Source of the DNA: Actinoalloteichus hymeniacidonis | GTDB lineage: Bacteria; Actinomycetota; Actinomycetes; Mycobacteriales; Pseudonocardiaceae | Reading direction: 5' to 3' | NCBI RefSeq assembly: GCF_014203365.1 | Contig: NZ_JACHIS010000001.1 | Location: forward strand, 5,518,001 to 5,582,000 | Length of the DNA stretch: 64,000 nucleotides | Shown here: positions 34,507-44,919 of the stretch, one piece after another | Layout: each line of letters begins with the position of its first letter | Numbering within the stretch: position 1 is the stretch's first letter | Made by a program: the position numbers and the translations under genes | The notes under the pieces: generated by a model | What the model saw: the letters and a program-made list of their open reading frames with translations, nothing else | Database searches by the model: none | What the model was told of the DNA's origin: nothing

Positions 34507-35352
34507 TCAATCAGTGGCGACGACCGCCCGGCTGCGCCTGCCGTATTCCTCGCCCTGAGCCAGAATGCCCTCGGCATAGCTCTGGCTCTCGTTATAGGTC
34601 AGAACCGCCCGCCACCAACCCGTGGACTCGGTGAGATCGCCGCCCGCATGGCAGAGGTATCGAGCAGCGGCCAACGAGGCGTCGTCGATGTCCTGCGGGT
34701 CGGTCACCCCGTCCTGGTCGGCGTCGGCGCCCCAGCGCTCCCAGGTGGTCGGCAGGAACTGCATCGGGCCCACCGCCCGGTCGTACACGGTGTCCCCGTC
34801 CAACTCGCCGCCATCGGTGTCCCGGATCTCCTTGACCCCGGGCCCGCCGTCCAAGGGCAGGCCGATGATCGGGGTGGACGGCCTGCCGGTGAAGTCCAAG
34901 GTGGCACCGTTGAATCGGCCGTGGTTGGACTCCGAGAAGCCGATCCCGGCCAACACCGTCCAGGTGACGCCGCAGCCGGGGTTCTCCGCCAACACCGCTG
35001 CGGCCGCGTAGCCGTACGCCTCCAGCGCGGCCCTGGGGATGTTGAGCGGATCGGCCAACCGGTCCGCCCATTCCGCGAGTTGCTCCTGCGGGCGTTCGTC
35101 GAGCACGACGACGCTCTCGGTACCGGTCGAATCCGCGAGCGTGGCGCTGAGGGTCAGCTCGGGCAACGCGGCACCCCGGTCGGGCGGCGCGTTCGTCGGC
35201 ATCGTTCTGGCCATCGCCAGCAGCCGGTCGCCTTCGGCCTCATCGGGCGCCACCATGGTGTTGATCACGGCGGCGATGACCGCGAGCCCGACCCCGGCCA
35301 CCAGAAGACGGGTCAAGCGACGGCGTGGCGGCGTAGACGACGAATTCGACAC
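34507..35352 (-). CDS. membrane-anchored lytic transglycosylase (tandem copy 3)
   Basis: A 281-residue paralogue, more diverged than the two below it. Helix LTRLLVAGVGLAVIAAVINT anchors it; the catalytic domain has PGCGVTWTVLAGIGFSESNH, DTDGGELDGDTVYDRAVGPM, WGADADQDGVTDPQDIDDAS and LTYNESQSYAEG. The catalytic Glu of SESNH is kept. GTG 35352 has AGGAGG about eight bases upstream, so unlike its neighbours it has a normal leader. The three genes are separately promoted and may respond to different conditions. Confidence 0.87.
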   Translation of the reverse strand: MSNSSSTPPRRRLTRLLVAGVGLAVIAAVINTMVAPDEAEGDRLLAMARTMPTNAPPDRGAALPELTLSATLADSTGTESVVVLDERPQEQLAEWADRLADPLNIPRAALEAYGYAAAAVLAENPGCGVTWTVLAGIGFSESNHGRFNGATLDFTGRPSTPIIGLPLDGGPGVKEIRDTDGGELDGDTVYDRAVGPMQFLPTTWERWGADADQDGVTDPQDIDDASLAAARYLCHAGGDLTESTGWWRAVLTYNESQSYAEGILAQGEEYGRRSRAVVATD

Positions 35353-35550
35353 GAGTACGTCCTCCTAGTCCGGGCGGCGATGTGCTCGGCTCGGTTCGCC
35401 GAGCGAACGATCCCCGGGTGCTGTGGGCACGGATGTCGCACACAACCCACGAGACGCTAGCCCGCCGACAACCCGACGAGAATAGACCGAAGGACGTAGC
35501 GCACTGCCCCGAACGGCTCAATGTCCATTCAGGGCAGTGCACCTGCATGA

Positions 35551-38500
35551 TCAGGGCCAGACGGTGGGCAGCGGTGGCTGGACCGCCGCGGGCCGCGCTA
35601 CCAAGGCGTCCAGTGCGAGTCGGACAGCCGTATCAAGCTGCGGATCCTCGCCCCGCGCCCAGTGCTGTGGTGCCCGCACCACCTCGACGTCGGGATCGAC
35701 GCCGTGGTTCTCGATCCCCCAACCCTGGCCCTCCATCCAGTTTGCGTAGCGGGGCTGCGTGACGGTCGTCCCATCGACGAGCCGGTACTGCATGTCGATA
35801 CCGATCGTGCCGCCCCAGGTGCGCACACCCACCACCGGAGCGATTCCCATCGCTTTGATCGCCGCATTGACGAGATCGCCATCGGAGCCGGAGAACTCAT
35901 CGGCCACCGCGACCAACGGACCTCGGATCGCGTGCGCGGGATAGCTCCACCCGTGGCTGCCGTTCTCCGCGACCTGCCAGCCGAGCACCCGCCGGGAGAG
36001 CTTCTCCACCACCAGCTGCGAGGTGTGGCCGCCACGGTTCTCCCGCAGGTCGACGATCAGCGCCTCGCGCCCGGTCTCGACCCGCAAGTCGCGGAAGAGC
36101 TGCGCCCAACCGACCGCCTGCATGTCGGGGACATGCAGATAACCGACCCGGCCTCCCGACAGCGATCGGACGTGGGCCCGGCGGCCTGCGATCCAGTCCT
36201 GATAGCGCAGGGCCTCCTCGTCGCCGATCGGGACGACCACGACCCGACGCGGCTCGGCGACCGCCGAGACGGCGCCTTCGTCGTCGCTGTCGTCCTCGCC
36301 CACGCGTTCGACGGTCGCCGGTGCCGGGGTATCCATCGCGGGCCCGATCAACAGTTCCACCGGTTGTTCCGCCGTGCCCACCAACAGCGGCGCCGGGCCG
36401 GTGGTGGGGTTCACCGGCCTACCGTTGACCGCCAGCAGGAACTCACCAGCGCGGGCGGCCACGCCGGGCGCGGTCAGCGGTGACCGGGCCTTGGCATCGG
36501 AACTCTCGCCCGGCAGGATCCGATCGATCCGCCAGCGGCCATCGGCAGTGCGCGTGAGGTCCGCGCCCAACAGGCCCTGACGAATCTGCGGATCCCCGCC
36601 GCCATTCGGCGGCAGAACGTAGGCATGCGCGGTATCGACCTCACCGTGCAGTTCCCAGAGCAGGTCGTAGAAGTCGTCCTGGCTGCCGAGTCGCTCCACC
36701 AGGGGGCGATAACGCGCCGTCGCCGCAGCCCAGTCCACCCCGCCCATATCGCTTCGCCAGAAGTGGTCGCGCATCAACCGCGCGGCCTCGTCGTAAGCCT
36801 GCCGCCATTCAGCGATCGGGTCGACCTCGACTCGGATACGAGTCAGATCCAGCAGGATGGATTCATCCGGCCCGGTCCCCTCTCCGGTCGATTTCCGCTC
36901 CGCCGAGGTGGCCCGGGTGATGTTGCCGTCGGTGAAGACCAACCGGGATCCGTCGCCGCTGACCTGGTACGCCTGCAATCCTTCGATCAGGATCTCGGAC
37001 CGGGCGCGCTCCAGATCGAAGCGGATCAGATCCTGCCGGGACGACTGCGGTTCCACCGGCGAGAGCGCGTCGCCGACGGTGCCGGTGAGCGGCTCGGAGA
37101 CCCACAGCAGCCCGCCCTTGGCCGCAGACAGGGAGTGGTATCGCCCGGCGCCGACCGGGAAGGGCACCACCCGCTGCGCGATGCCCTCGACGTCCACCTC
37201 GGTGCACGGCGGTCCGGCGGGGACGTTCTCCTCGCCGGCATCGGCCACCGGCTCCGAGGGCCTGCCCTGCAGACTCGGCCCGAACGGCGATGGCGTCAAC
37301 GCCGACAACGGCACCAGGTGCGGCCGACAGGCGGCGATGAATGCCAGGTCGAAGTCGTGTTCGTCGTAGAACGGGTCGAAGGTCCGCAGCGATAGGAAGG
37401 CGAGATGCCTGCCGTCCAGCGTGAACACCGGTTCCAGATCGATGAATCGCAGGTCGGTGACGTCGACGGTGGTGTCATCGGCGCGGCAGTACAGCCGGAT
37501 GTGCCGCAACGGATCGGGGCCGGGTTCCGACCAGGTCAACCAGTTGGAATCGGGCGAGAAGTTCACCCCGGACACCGCACCGTGCCGACTCGTCACCACC
37601 GGATGGATCTCGCCGTCGGCCAGATTCACCAGCGACAGCCTGCCGTCATGACTGGCCACCGCAGCCGTGCTGCCATCGGGGGACACCGCCAGCTCCAGCA
37701 CGCGACCCAGCTTGCCCTCGGCCAGCAGCCGTCCCTGGGCATAGGAACTCGCGGTCGGCTCCGAGATCGTCTCCAGGGCGTCGGCACCACGCACGTCGGT
37801 GACCCAGACCGCGCCAAGGCCGGTGTCCTTGTCGGCTGGCACCACCGGGAGCCTCGCCCGCACTCCGGGCCGGACGGACAACGCGATCGCCGGACCGTCC
37901 ACATGGGTCACCCGGTGCACCGTGCCGCGCACCTCGACGACGCTCGTCCGGCCCAGGTGATCCACCGCGACGGCGCCCAGATCGCCTGCGGTGTCGATCG
38001 GATAGGCCCGGTGACCGGTGGCGGGCCCGGCCGTTCGCACATCCACCTTGCGGGCTTCGGCGTCCAATGAGTCCAGCGCCCACAGATCGCCCGCATGCTG
38101 GTAGACGATCCGCCGACCATCCGAGGCGGCGTGGCGGGCGTAGAACTCCGTGTGATGAGTGTGTTGGCGCAGGTCGGAACCGTCGGGAAGACAGGAGTAC
38201 ACGTTGGCGATCCCGTCGTGATCGGACAGGAACGCCACCCGCTCGCCGACCCACTGCGGCGCGACGATGTGCCCGTTGACCTCGGACAGGATGCGGACGA
38301 ACTCGCCGCTGCCCTCGACATCGATCCACAGTTTTCCTGCGGTGCCGCCTCGATAGCGTTTCTGCCGGGCAGGCTCGTTCATCACCACGGTGGACAACAC
38401 GACGCCGCCGCCCGAGGTGCGTTCGAAGCCGGTCGCCGCGAACCGCGTCTGGGGTGCGAACGCGATCCCGCCGACGGGGCCGTAGGGCAACCTGGTGGCG

Positions 38501-38883
38501 GGCCCGCCGTCCAACGGCACGGCGTGCGCCCAGGTCTGCCGCATCGACGGCTCCCCAGCCTCGGTCGCCGCGATCACCCGGGGCTGGTCACCGGGCAACC
38601 ACCCGAGGACCGAGGTCTTGAAGCCGCCCCAATGCGTGAGAGTCCGGGTGGAGCCGCCGGTGATCGACGCGACCCGAACCTCGCTCGCCCCGTCGTCGAA
38701 ACCACTGGTCCAGGCGAGTTGGGAGCCGTCGGGCGAGAATCGCGGATTCGACACGGGCACCCGGTCCGCCGAGACGCGCCAAGCGCGGCCACCGTCGATC
38801 GGCGCCAACCAGACGTCGTCCTCGGCGGTGAAGGCAATCAGCTCGCCATGCAGATGTGGAAATCGTAGATATCCGGCGCTCAT
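35551..38883 (-). CDS. tricorn protease homologue (S41 family)
   Basis: A 1110-residue cytosolic peptidase. Residues 1 to about 640 are WD-like blades of two beta-propellers (AWRVSADRVPVSNPRFSPDG, then HTEFYARHAASDGRRIVYQH). A C-terminal half holds a PDZ-like domain (GEFLLAVNGRPV) and the S41 catalytic domain with ALIVDLRENRGGHTSQL and the nucleophile region ADEFSGSDGDLVNAAIK followed by VGVRTWGGTIGI. Tricorn trims peptides released by the proteasome, which actinobacteria have. TAATGT ends seven bases before ATG 38883, so the mRNA is probably leaderless. Full family length, no frameshift seen. Confidence 0.93.
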   Translation of the reverse strand: MSAGYLRFPHLHGELIAFTAEDDVWLAPIDGGRAWRVSADRVPVSNPRFSPDGSQLAWTSGFDDGASEVRVASITGGSTRTLTHWGGFKTSVLGWLPGDQPRVIAATEAGEPSMRQTWAHAVPLDGGPATRLPYGPVGGIAFAPQTRFAATGFERTSGGGVVLSTVVMNEPARQKRYRGGTAGKLWIDVEGSGEFVRILSEVNGHIVAPQWVGERVAFLSDHDGIANVYSCLPDGSDLRQHTHHTEFYARHAASDGRRIVYQHAGDLWALDSLDAEARKVDVRTAGPATGHRAYPIDTAGDLGAVAVDHLGRTSVVEVRGTVHRVTHVDGPAIALSVRPGVRARLPVVPADKDTGLGAVWVTDVRGADALETISEPTASSYAQGRLLAEGKLGRVLELAVSPDGSTAAVASHDGRLSLVNLADGEIHPVVTSRHGAVSGVNFSPDSNWLTWSEPGPDPLRHIRLYCRADDTTVDVTDLRFIDLEPVFTLDGRHLAFLSLRTFDPFYDEHDFDLAFIAACRPHLVPLSALTPSPFGPSLQGRPSEPVADAGEENVPAGPPCTEVDVEGIAQRVVPFPVGAGRYHSLSAAKGGLLWVSEPLTGTVGDALSPVEPQSSRQDLIRFDLERARSEILIEGLQAYQVSGDGSRLVFTDGNITRATSAERKSTGEGTGPDESILLDLTRIRVEVDPIAEWRQAYDEAARLMRDHFWRSDMGGVDWAAATARYRPLVERLGSQDDFYDLLWELHGEVDTAHAYVLPPNGGGDPQIRQGLLGADLTRTADGRWRIDRILPGESSDAKARSPLTAPGVAARAGEFLLAVNGRPVNPTTGPAPLLVGTAEQPVELLIGPAMDTPAPATVERVGEDDSDDEGAVSAVAEPRRVVVVPIGDEEALRYQDWIAGRRAHVRSLSGGRVGYLHVPDMQAVGWAQLFRDLRVETGREALIVDLRENRGGHTSQLVVEKLSRRVLGWQVAENGSHGWSYPAHAIRGPLVAVADEFSGSDGDLVNAAIKAMGIAPVVGVRTWGGTIGIDMQYRLVDGTTVTQPRYANWMEGQGWGIENHGVDPDVEVVRAPQHWARGEDPQLDTAVRLALDALVARPAAVQPPLPTVWP

Positions 38884-38890
38884 CGTCCCG

Positions 38891-38896
38891 ACATTA
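38891..38896 (-). promoter_or_regulatory. -10 box of tricorn gene, leaderless
   Basis: TAATGT on the minus strand, then seven bases and ATG 38883. No Shine-Dalgarno fits. Confidence 0.5.
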
Positions 38897-39059
38897 CGCA
38901 GCATTGCCCGCCATGATCGTCACAGTTCCCGCATTCGACGCAATATGACGGTCGAACCAACCCACCGGGTCAACCGGCGGTACGCGCAGAAGCGGCTTGG
39001 CGATATCCGAGAGTCCGTCTATGTCCTCCCCGTACTACACGAAGGGGAGGTAAGCGCAG

Positions 39060-39122
39060 GTGGCGGAAGCCGCAGCAGGCGATTACCCCGTCGATCGCGA
39101 AGCACGGACGTCGATCTACTAA
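39060..39122 (+). CDS. possible 20-codon peptide with strong ribosome site
   Basis: GTG 39060 opens 20 codons (VAEAAAGDYPVDREARTSIY) ending at TAA 39120-39122. GGGGAGG at 39044-39050 is nine bases upstream, a near-ideal Shine-Dalgarno, but it is also the 3' arm of a 7-bp hairpin with CCTCCCC at 39025-39031, which would hide it. No downstream gene on this strand exists for it to regulate; mazG converges from the right. Could be a real small peptide, a leader remnant or chance. Confidence 0.3.
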   Translation: MAEAAAGDYPVDREARTSIY

Positions 39123-39166
39123 AGCGGCTCAGCCTGCCCGCAGCCCGCCACGAATAACGGGCTCGT

Positions 39167-40198
39167 CTACCGACTGCTCGTATCCGGCCAATGGTTGCGC
39201 CAGTCCGATTCGGTCAGCCGCAACGCATCCGCACCCGATTCCCGAGCCGAGATCTCGGCGGCCCGAACCCTGGTCGCGAAGCCCCGCGCGGCGGCGCGCA
39301 GCGCGTCCTCGGGATCGGCGCCGTCCCGACGGGCCAACGCCGCGAGTCGGAACAGCTGCTCGCCCAGCTTCTCGCCCGCAGGCAACAGATCGGCGGGCAG
39401 GCCGGCTCGGGCGGTGCGTTGGGCGAGTTTCGCGGCCAGGGCCACGGCAGGCTGGCCGAGAGCGACGCCGTCGATGCTGGACTCGCGTTGTTTCTCGACC
39501 TGCTTGAGTTCTTCCCAACGGCCCTGTTGGCTCGCCGCATCGACGACCGAGTCGTCGCCGCCTGCGAAGACATGGGGGTGGCGGCCCCGGAGTTTGGCAA
39601 CCAGCTCCGCCGCCACCACATCCACGTCGAAGGGTTCCTCGGTGTGCTCGGCCGCGATCCGCGCGTGGAACAACACCTGCAGCAGCACATCGCCGAGTTC
39701 CTCCCGCAGCGCGGGACGATCCTCGTCCTCCAGTGCCTCCAGAAGCTCGTAGGCCTCCTCGACCAGGTACTGCCGCAGCGAGAGATGGGTCTGCTCGGCA
39801 TCCCACGGGCAGCCGCCCGGCGACCGAAGTCGATCCATCACGGCCACCGCGTCCAACAGCCGCGCCCCCGGCGGTTCGACGACGCCGACCAGCGACGCGC
39901 CCGCCGAACGCAGGGCATCGGAATGCGCGGAAGCAGCATCGTCGGTGATCAACACGACGCGCGTCGCGGCGGCCCGGTCGAGAAGCTCGGTGACGGACGG
40001 CGCCACGGCCGCGTCCAACTGCGCCCGAATCCGAGCAGACAGCACCGGGTCGGCCAACACCTCGTCGGCGCTCCGCAACAGCCCGAGGGCCGCAGCGGGC
40101 AGCACCGGGCCGAGGCTCGGTGCCACCACCACGACGCTGCTCTCCGAGGCAGGCGAGGGTTGCCGCGCCTGTTCGGGTGACTGCGAGATCAGCTCCAT
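39167..40198 (-). CDS. mazG: nucleoside triphosphate pyrophosphohydrolase
   Basis: A 343-residue housecleaning enzyme hydrolysing (d)NTPs to monophosphates. The MazG core is MDRLRSPGGCPWDAEQTHLS, then the metal-binding EEAYELLEALEDED with EELGDVLLQVLFHA, typical of the all-alpha NTP pyrophosphohydrolase fold. The N-terminal 110 residues are the tetrapyrrole-methylase-like extension common in actinobacterial MazG, reduced in length. The second MazG half (GRWEELKQVEKQRESSIDGV) is followed by a helical tail. The SurA-like lipoprotein gene and mfd lie upstream on the same strand with tiny gaps, giving an mfd-surA-mazG repair/quality operon. Confidence 0.94.
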   Translation of the reverse strand: MELISQSPEQARQPSPASESSVVVVAPSLGPVLPAAALGLLRSADEVLADPVLSARIRAQLDAAVAPSVTELLDRAAATRVVLITDDAASAHSDALRSAGASLVGVVEPPGARLLDAVAVMDRLRSPGGCPWDAEQTHLSLRQYLVEEAYELLEALEDEDRPALREELGDVLLQVLFHARIAAEHTEEPFDVDVVAAELVAKLRGRHPHVFAGGDDSVVDAASQQGRWEELKQVEKQRESSIDGVALGQPAVALAAKLAQRTARAGLPADLLPAGEKLGEQLFRLAALARRDGADPEDALRAAARGFATRVRAAEISARESGADALRLTESDWRNHWPDTSSR

Positions 40199-40205
40199 CG
40201 AGCGA

Positions 40206-41168
40206 TCACTGGGCGGCGGTCTGCCGCGCCGGGATGATCAACCCACCGGTCTCGCCCTCGGACGGCGACACCTGGACCATCGTCGGGTCCCACACGCCGT
40301 AGCGCGGGTTCACCTCGATGTCGGCCTCCTGCGAGGCCGCGCCCAGCATCCGCAGCCCGAACTGGGTGGTCATCGCCGGGTCGATCTGCGCGGTCAGGCT
40401 CGGGTCGATCTGTGCGGCCGGGTCGTCGGCGGCGAGGATCTCGCGCTCGTGGATCAACGCGACCATCCACTGCCCGCTCTGCGGCTGGACCTCGAAGGCC
40501 ACCACGTTGCCCGCCTCGGTGCCGAACAGCGCGGTCGCGGCGAAGGCCTGCGCCATCACCGGGGTGAGCACCTCGTCGGTGCCACCGCCCAGACCTGCGG
40601 CGCCGCTCTCCTGCAGCATCGTCTCGACCTGGTCCGGCTCGGCCGCGAGCTGCTCAGCCAGCTCGACGGCCTGCTCCCGGCTGGACGCCTGCAGGAAGTC
40701 GAAGCGGACCTGCACCCGGCCCAGGTACTCCTCGCCCACCTCGGTGAGCAGCAACTGATCGGCGATGTCGGAGCGGATGCTCTCCTCGATGAAGGGCGTG
40801 CCCTGCACCGCGGCCTCAGTGCCGCCGCTCTGCTCGATCAGGGCGTCGATCTCGCTCTCGTCAGCGGTGAGTCCCTCCTGCGCGGCCAGCTCGTTGATCA
40901 GCCGGTGCCGCACGGAGAGCGTGACGATGTTGCGAGACAGGTCGTCGACCTGCCCCTGCTCGACGAGCTGCGTCCGCATGTCCGGCTCGCGCTCGTAGAT
41001 CGCGTCGAGACGTGCCTGCACGTCGTCCAGGGAGATGACCGCTTGATCGCCCACGATCGCGGCGGTGCCCGTCTTGGTCGGCTGGGTCGAACAGCCCGCC
41101 AGCAGTACACCCGTCACTGCGGAGAGCGCGGCGATCAACCGAACGGGGCGTCCCGGAAGAGTCCTCAC
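40206..41168 (-). CDS. SurA-N-terminal-like lipoprotein (putative extracytoplasmic chaperone)
   Basis: A 320-residue lipoprotein with signal LIAALSAVTGVLLAGC, the Cys being lipidated. The mature part begins with a SurA N-terminal type helical domain (AIVGDQAVISLDDVQARLDA, then LSVRHRLINELAAQEGL). I see no complete parvulin active-site pattern, so a chaperone rather than isomerase role is likely. The C terminus has a beta-rich stretch ending TGGLIIPARQTAAQ. GTG 41168 has AGAGGG eight bases upstream. It sits between mfd and mazG, 12 bases after the former and seven before the latter, and should be co-transcribed with both. Confidence 0.83.
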   Translation of the reverse strand: MRTLPGRPVRLIAALSAVTGVLLAGCSTQPTKTGTAAIVGDQAVISLDDVQARLDAIYEREPDMRTQLVEQGQVDDLSRNIVTLSVRHRLINELAAQEGLTADESEIDALIEQSGGTEAAVQGTPFIEESIRSDIADQLLLTEVGEEYLGRVQVRFDFLQASSREQAVELAEQLAAEPDQVETMLQESGAAGLGGGTDEVLTPVMAQAFAATALFGTEAGNVVAFEVQPQSGQWMVALIHEREILAADDPAAQIDPSLTAQIDPAMTTQFGLRMLGAASQEADIEVNPRYGVWDPTMVQVSPSEGETGGLIIPARQTAAQ

Positions 41169-41180
41169 AACGACACCCTC

Positions 41181-44100
41181 TCACGAACGGTTGCCTGCGG
41201 ATGCGGCAGCCGGCGCCGGAACCCCGGCCATCGCCGACAGAAATCCTTCCGCCCAGGACAATAGGGCCTCGTCCCGCAGCGGCGGAGCCCCCAGCCGGCC
41301 GCCGGCGCCGCCCTCGGTGGGCCGGGGCACCGAGACCAATCGCAACGCAGGCTTGTAGGTCGCCTTCGGGTACAGCCGTTCGAGTCGGATCAGCTGCGAG
41401 TCCCGAAGCTCCATCGGCGCGAAGCGGATCAGATTGCCCTGCAGGGTCACCTCGGCGATGCCGAACCGGCGACAGAGCTGCCGGAAGGCCGACACCGCAA
41501 GCAATCGGTCGACCTCGATCGGCGGTGGCCCGTAACGGTCGACGAGTTCCGCGCGCACCGCTGCCAGCGCATCGGCATCCGAGGCCACCCGCTCGCGGGA
41601 GTCCAGGGGCGAGTCGCCCGAGGCCGAGGCGATCTTGCGATACGCCTCCAGCCGCAACCGCTCCCCCGGCACGTAGTCGTGCGGGATGTGTGCGGTGACC
41701 GGCAGATCGATGCGCACCTCGGTGCTCTCCTCGACCGCGTCACCGTCCTCCGACGCGCCGCTCTGCTTCCGGAAGGCCGCGACGGCCTCACCGACCAGCC
41801 GGATGTAGAGGTCGAAGCCGACGCCTGCGATATGCCCGGACTGCTCCGCGCCGAGGATGTTGCCCGCGCCCCGGATCTCCAGGTCCTTCATCGCCACCGC
41901 CATACCGGAGCCCAGTTCCGAGTTCTGCGCGATGGTGGCGAGCCGGTCGTGGGCGGTCTCGGTCAGCGGTTTCTCCGCCGGATAGAGGAAGTAGGCGTAA
42001 CCGCGTTCCCGCGCTCGACCCACCCGACCGCGCAGCTGATGCAGCTGAGCCAGACCCAGCATGTCGCCGCGCTCGACGATCAGGGTGTTGGCGTTGGAGA
42101 TGTCCAGCCCGGTCTCGATGATGGTCGTGCAGACCAGGACGTCGAACTCCCGCTCCCAGAAACCCTGGATGATCTTCTCCAGGCGATCCTCGTTCATCTG
42201 GCCGTGGGCGGTGACGACCTTGGCCTCGGGGACGAGTTCCCGGAGCTGCTTGGCGGCCTTCTCGATCGAGGACACCCGATTGTGCACGTAGAAGACCTGG
42301 CCGTCGCGCAGCAGCTCCCGGCGGATCGCCGCGGCCGTCTGCTTGCCGTCGTACTGGCCGACATAGGTCAGCACCGGGTGCCGTTCCTCCGGCGGCGTGA
42401 GGATGGTCGACATCTCCCGGATGCCCGCCAGGCTCATCTCCAGCGTTCGCGGAATCGGCGTGGCCGACATGGTCAGCACGTCGACGTGGGTCCGCAGCGC
42501 CTTGATGTGTTCCTTGTGCTCGACGCCGAACCGCTGTTCCTCATCGACGATCACCAGGCCGAGATCCTTGTAGCGGATTCCGGTCTGCAACAGCCGGTGC
42601 GTGCCGATCACCACGTCGACATCGCCTGCCGCGAGGCCGTTGATCACCTCGTCGGCCTCCAGCTTGTCGGTGAACCGCGACATCCCCTTGACCACCACGG
42701 GGAAGGACCGCATCCGCTCGCTGAAGGTGTTGAGGTGCTGCTGGGCCAGCAAGGTCGTCGGCACCAGGACCACGACCTGCTTACCGTCTTGGACGGCCTT
42801 GAACGCGGCGCGGACGGCGATCTCGGTCTTGCCGTATCCGACGTCGCCGCAGATGACCCGGTCCATCGGGACCGCCCGACGCATGTCGCCCTTGACCTCG
42901 TCGATCGCGGCGAGCTGGTCGATGGTCTCGTTGTAGGGGAACGCGTCCTCCAGCTCCCGTTGCCACGGGGTGTCCGGGCCGAAGGCGTGCCCTGGTGCCG
43001 ACTGTCGCGCGGCGTAGAGCTGCACGAGTTCGGCAGCGATCTCCCGGACGGCCTTCTTGGCCCTGGTCTTGGTCTTGGCCCAGTCGGAGCCGCCGAGCCG
43101 GTTGAGCGTCGGCAGTTCGCCGCCCACGTATCGGGAGACCTCGTCGAGCTGGTCGGTCGGCACGAACAGCCGGTCACCCGGTTGGCCGCGCTTGCTGGAG
43201 GCGTATTCGAGCACCAGGTATTCGCGGGTGGCACCCGCCACGGTGCGCTGGGACATCTCCACGTACCGGCCGATGCCGTGCTTGTCGTGAACGACGTAGT
43301 CGCCGGGGGTGAGTCCCAGTGGATCGACGGCGTTGCGCCGCCGAGAGGGCATCCGCCGCATGTCCCTGGTCGAGGTGCCGCCCCGACCGCCGGTCAGGTC
43401 GGCCTCGGTCAGCACCACCAGCGCCGGGTCGGCGGCGATGAAACCGTCCTCCATCGTCGCGCGGACCACGCTGACGACGCCGGTGGCAGGCGCCTCGGTC
43501 AGGCCGTCGGTGATCAGTCGCACCGGCACCTCGGCGTCCCGCAACTGGTCGGCGGCCCGCGAGGCCGTGCCCGCGCCGGGAAACACCACGATCGCGGCCC
43601 CACCGGCGGCGGTGTGGGCCCGCAGGTCGACGAAGGCGCGCTCCACCTCGCCGCGATACGCCTCGACGGGTCGGACGTCGAGTTGCAGTGCGTCGGCGTC
43701 CGAGGTGGCGTCCGCGTCCGGCTCGGAGAGCAGCTGGGTCAGCGTCCACCAGGGGCGGCCGCCTGCCGTGGTGTGGTCCTCGACCTCCTCGATGCTCCGG
43801 TAGGCCGAGGCACCGAGGTCGATCGGCGCCCCGCCGCCGCCTGCGGCGGTCATCCAGGACGCCTCCAGGAACTCCTGACCGGTACGCACCAGGTCGGCCG
43901 CCCGACCGCGGATCTTCTCCGGGTCGGCGAGCAGCACATGCGCCGACCGGGGAAGCAGGTCGGGCAGCAACGCCAGCTCGCCCTCGCAGAGGGCCGGGAT
44001 CAGGGCTTCCATGCCCTCCACCGGAATACCCTCGGCGATCTTCGCCAGCATCTCGGCGAGTTGTGCGTCGGCCTGGTGCACCTCGGCGAGCTTCTCGGCC

Positions 44101-44840
44101 TTGGACCGCACCGAGTCCGTGATCAGCAGTTCCCGACAGGGCGGCGCGAGCAGCTCGGCGACGGGCTCCGGCAACGATCGTTGATCGGCGACGGAGAAGG
44201 CCCGGATCTCGGAGACCTCGTCACCCCAGAACTCCACTCGCAACGGGTGTTCGCAGGTCGGGGGGAAGACATCGAGGATGCCGCCCCGGACGGCGAACTC
44301 GCCGCGCTTCTCCACCATGTCGACCCGGCTGTAGGCCAGGTTCGCGAGGCGCTGTGCCTGCTCGGCGAAGTCGTGTTCCTCGCCGACCCGCAGGTGTACC
44401 GGTGCGACCTCGCCGAGGCCGGGCGCCAACGGCTGGATCAGGCTGCGGACCGTGGTCACGACGACTCGAAGCGGCCCGAGCCCGCTCTCCTTCGGGTGGG
44501 CCAGCCTGCGCAACACCGCCAGCCTGCGTCCCACCGTGTCGGCGCGTGGCGAGAGCCGCTCGTGCGGCAGGGTCTCCCAGGACGGCAGTTCGGCGACGGC
44601 GTCGGGCCCGATCAGATCGCCGAGCACGGCGGTGCTCTCCTCGGCCTCCCGCCCGGTGGCCGTGACCAACAACACAGGCCGGTCGGCACCCTGCTGCGCG
44701 GCCAGTACTGCGGCGACCAATGGCCGCAGGGCGGGCGGACCGCCGAGCTCGACCGCAGCCGAACCCGCCGCATCGACAAGGTCTTGGAAGGGCTTGCTGC
44801 CCAGAAGGGCGGTGAGCAGCCCGGCGAGTGGAGCGGACAC
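41181..44840 (-). CDS. mfd: transcription-repair coupling factor
   Basis: A 1219-residue DNA translocase that removes stalled RNA polymerase and recruits UvrA. The N-terminal UvrB-like part shows the [21 protein letters not shown] region, followed by the RNA-polymerase-interacting domain ([20 protein letters not shown]). The RecG-like motor has Walker [26 protein letters not shown] (DEEQ box), [14 protein letters not shown], and [20 protein letters not shown] with the TRG-like downstream region. The C-terminal TRCF domain ends near [19 protein letters not shown] 44840 is used because GAGGAG is 10 bases upstream; the frame is open 88 codons further but reads as non-coding. Complete, no frameshift. 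Confidence 0.97.
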   Translation of the reverse strand: MSAPLAGLLTALLGSKPFQDLVDAAGSAAVELGGPPALRPLVAAVLAAQQGADRPVLLVTATGREAEESTAVLGDLIGPDAVAELPSWETLPHERLSPRADTVGRRLAVLRRLAHPKESGLGPLRVVVTTVRSLIQPLAPGLGEVAPVHLRVGEEHDFAEQAQRLANLAYSRVDMVEKRGEFAVRGGILDVFPPTCEHPLRVEFWGDEVSEIRAFSVADQRSLPEPVAELLAPPCRELLITDSVRSKAEKLAEVHQADAQLAEMLAKIAEGIPVEGMEALIPALCEGELALLPDLLPRSAHVLLADPEKIRGRAADLVRTGQEFLEASWMTAAGGGGAPIDLGASAYRSIEEVEDHTTAGGRPWWTLTQLLSEPDADATSDADALQLDVRPVEAYRGEVERAFVDLRAHTAAGGAAIVVFPGAGTASRAADQLRDAEVPVRLITDGLTEAPATGVVSVVRATMEDGFIAADPALVVLTEADLTGGRGGTSTRDMRRMPSRRRNAVDPLGLTPGDYVVHDKHGIGRYVEMSQRTVAGATREYLVLEYASSKRGQPGDRLFVPTDQLDEVSRYVGGELPTLNRLGGSDWAKTKTRAKKAVREIAAELVQLYAARQSAPGHAFGPDTPWQRELEDAFPYNETIDQLAAIDEVKGDMRRAVPMDRVICGDVGYGKTEIAVRAAFKAVQDGKQVVVLVPTTLLAQQHLNTFSERMRSFPVVVKGMSRFTDKLEADEVINGLAAGDVDVVIGTHRLLQTGIRYKDLGLVIVDEEQRFGVEHKEHIKALRTHVDVLTMSATPIPRTLEMSLAGIREMSTILTPPEERHPVLTYVGQYDGKQTAAAIRRELLRDGQVFYVHNRVSSIEKAAKQLRELVPEAKVVTAHGQMNEDRLEKIIQGFWEREFDVLVCTTIIETGLDISNANTLIVERGDMLGLAQLHQLRGRVGRARERGYAYFLYPAEKPLTETAHDRLATIAQNSELGSGMAVAMKDLEIRGAGNILGAEQSGHIAGVGFDLYIRLVGEAVAAFRKQSGASEDGDAVEESTEVRIDLPVTAHIPHDYVPGERLRLEAYRKIASASGDSPLDSRERVASDADALAAVRAELVDRYGPPPIEVDRLLAVSAFRQLCRRFGIAEVTLQGNLIRFAPMELRDSQLIRLERLYPKATYKPALRLVSVPRPTEGGAGGRLGAPPLRDEALLSWAEGFLSAMAGVPAPAAASAGNRS

Positions 44841-44874
44841 GACGGGAGATCTCCTCGTTACCGAAAAACGACAC

Positions 44875-44919
44875 ACCCCTGCCCGGAACAGGCCGGGAGG
44901 GGTCTCGGCATTCAGGGTA
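44875..44919 (-). promoter_or_regulatory. mfd promoter -10 box and leader hairpin
   Basis: On the minus strand TACCCT (44914-44919) fits a -10 box. About ten bases later the leader can fold ACCCC-(2)-CCCGG against CCGGG-(1)-GGGGT (44875-44903) around a 6-base loop, 35 bases before the mfd GTG. The hairpin would be at the very 5' end of the mRNA. The rest of the 320-base gap up to 45161 shows no gene. Confidence 0.45.
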
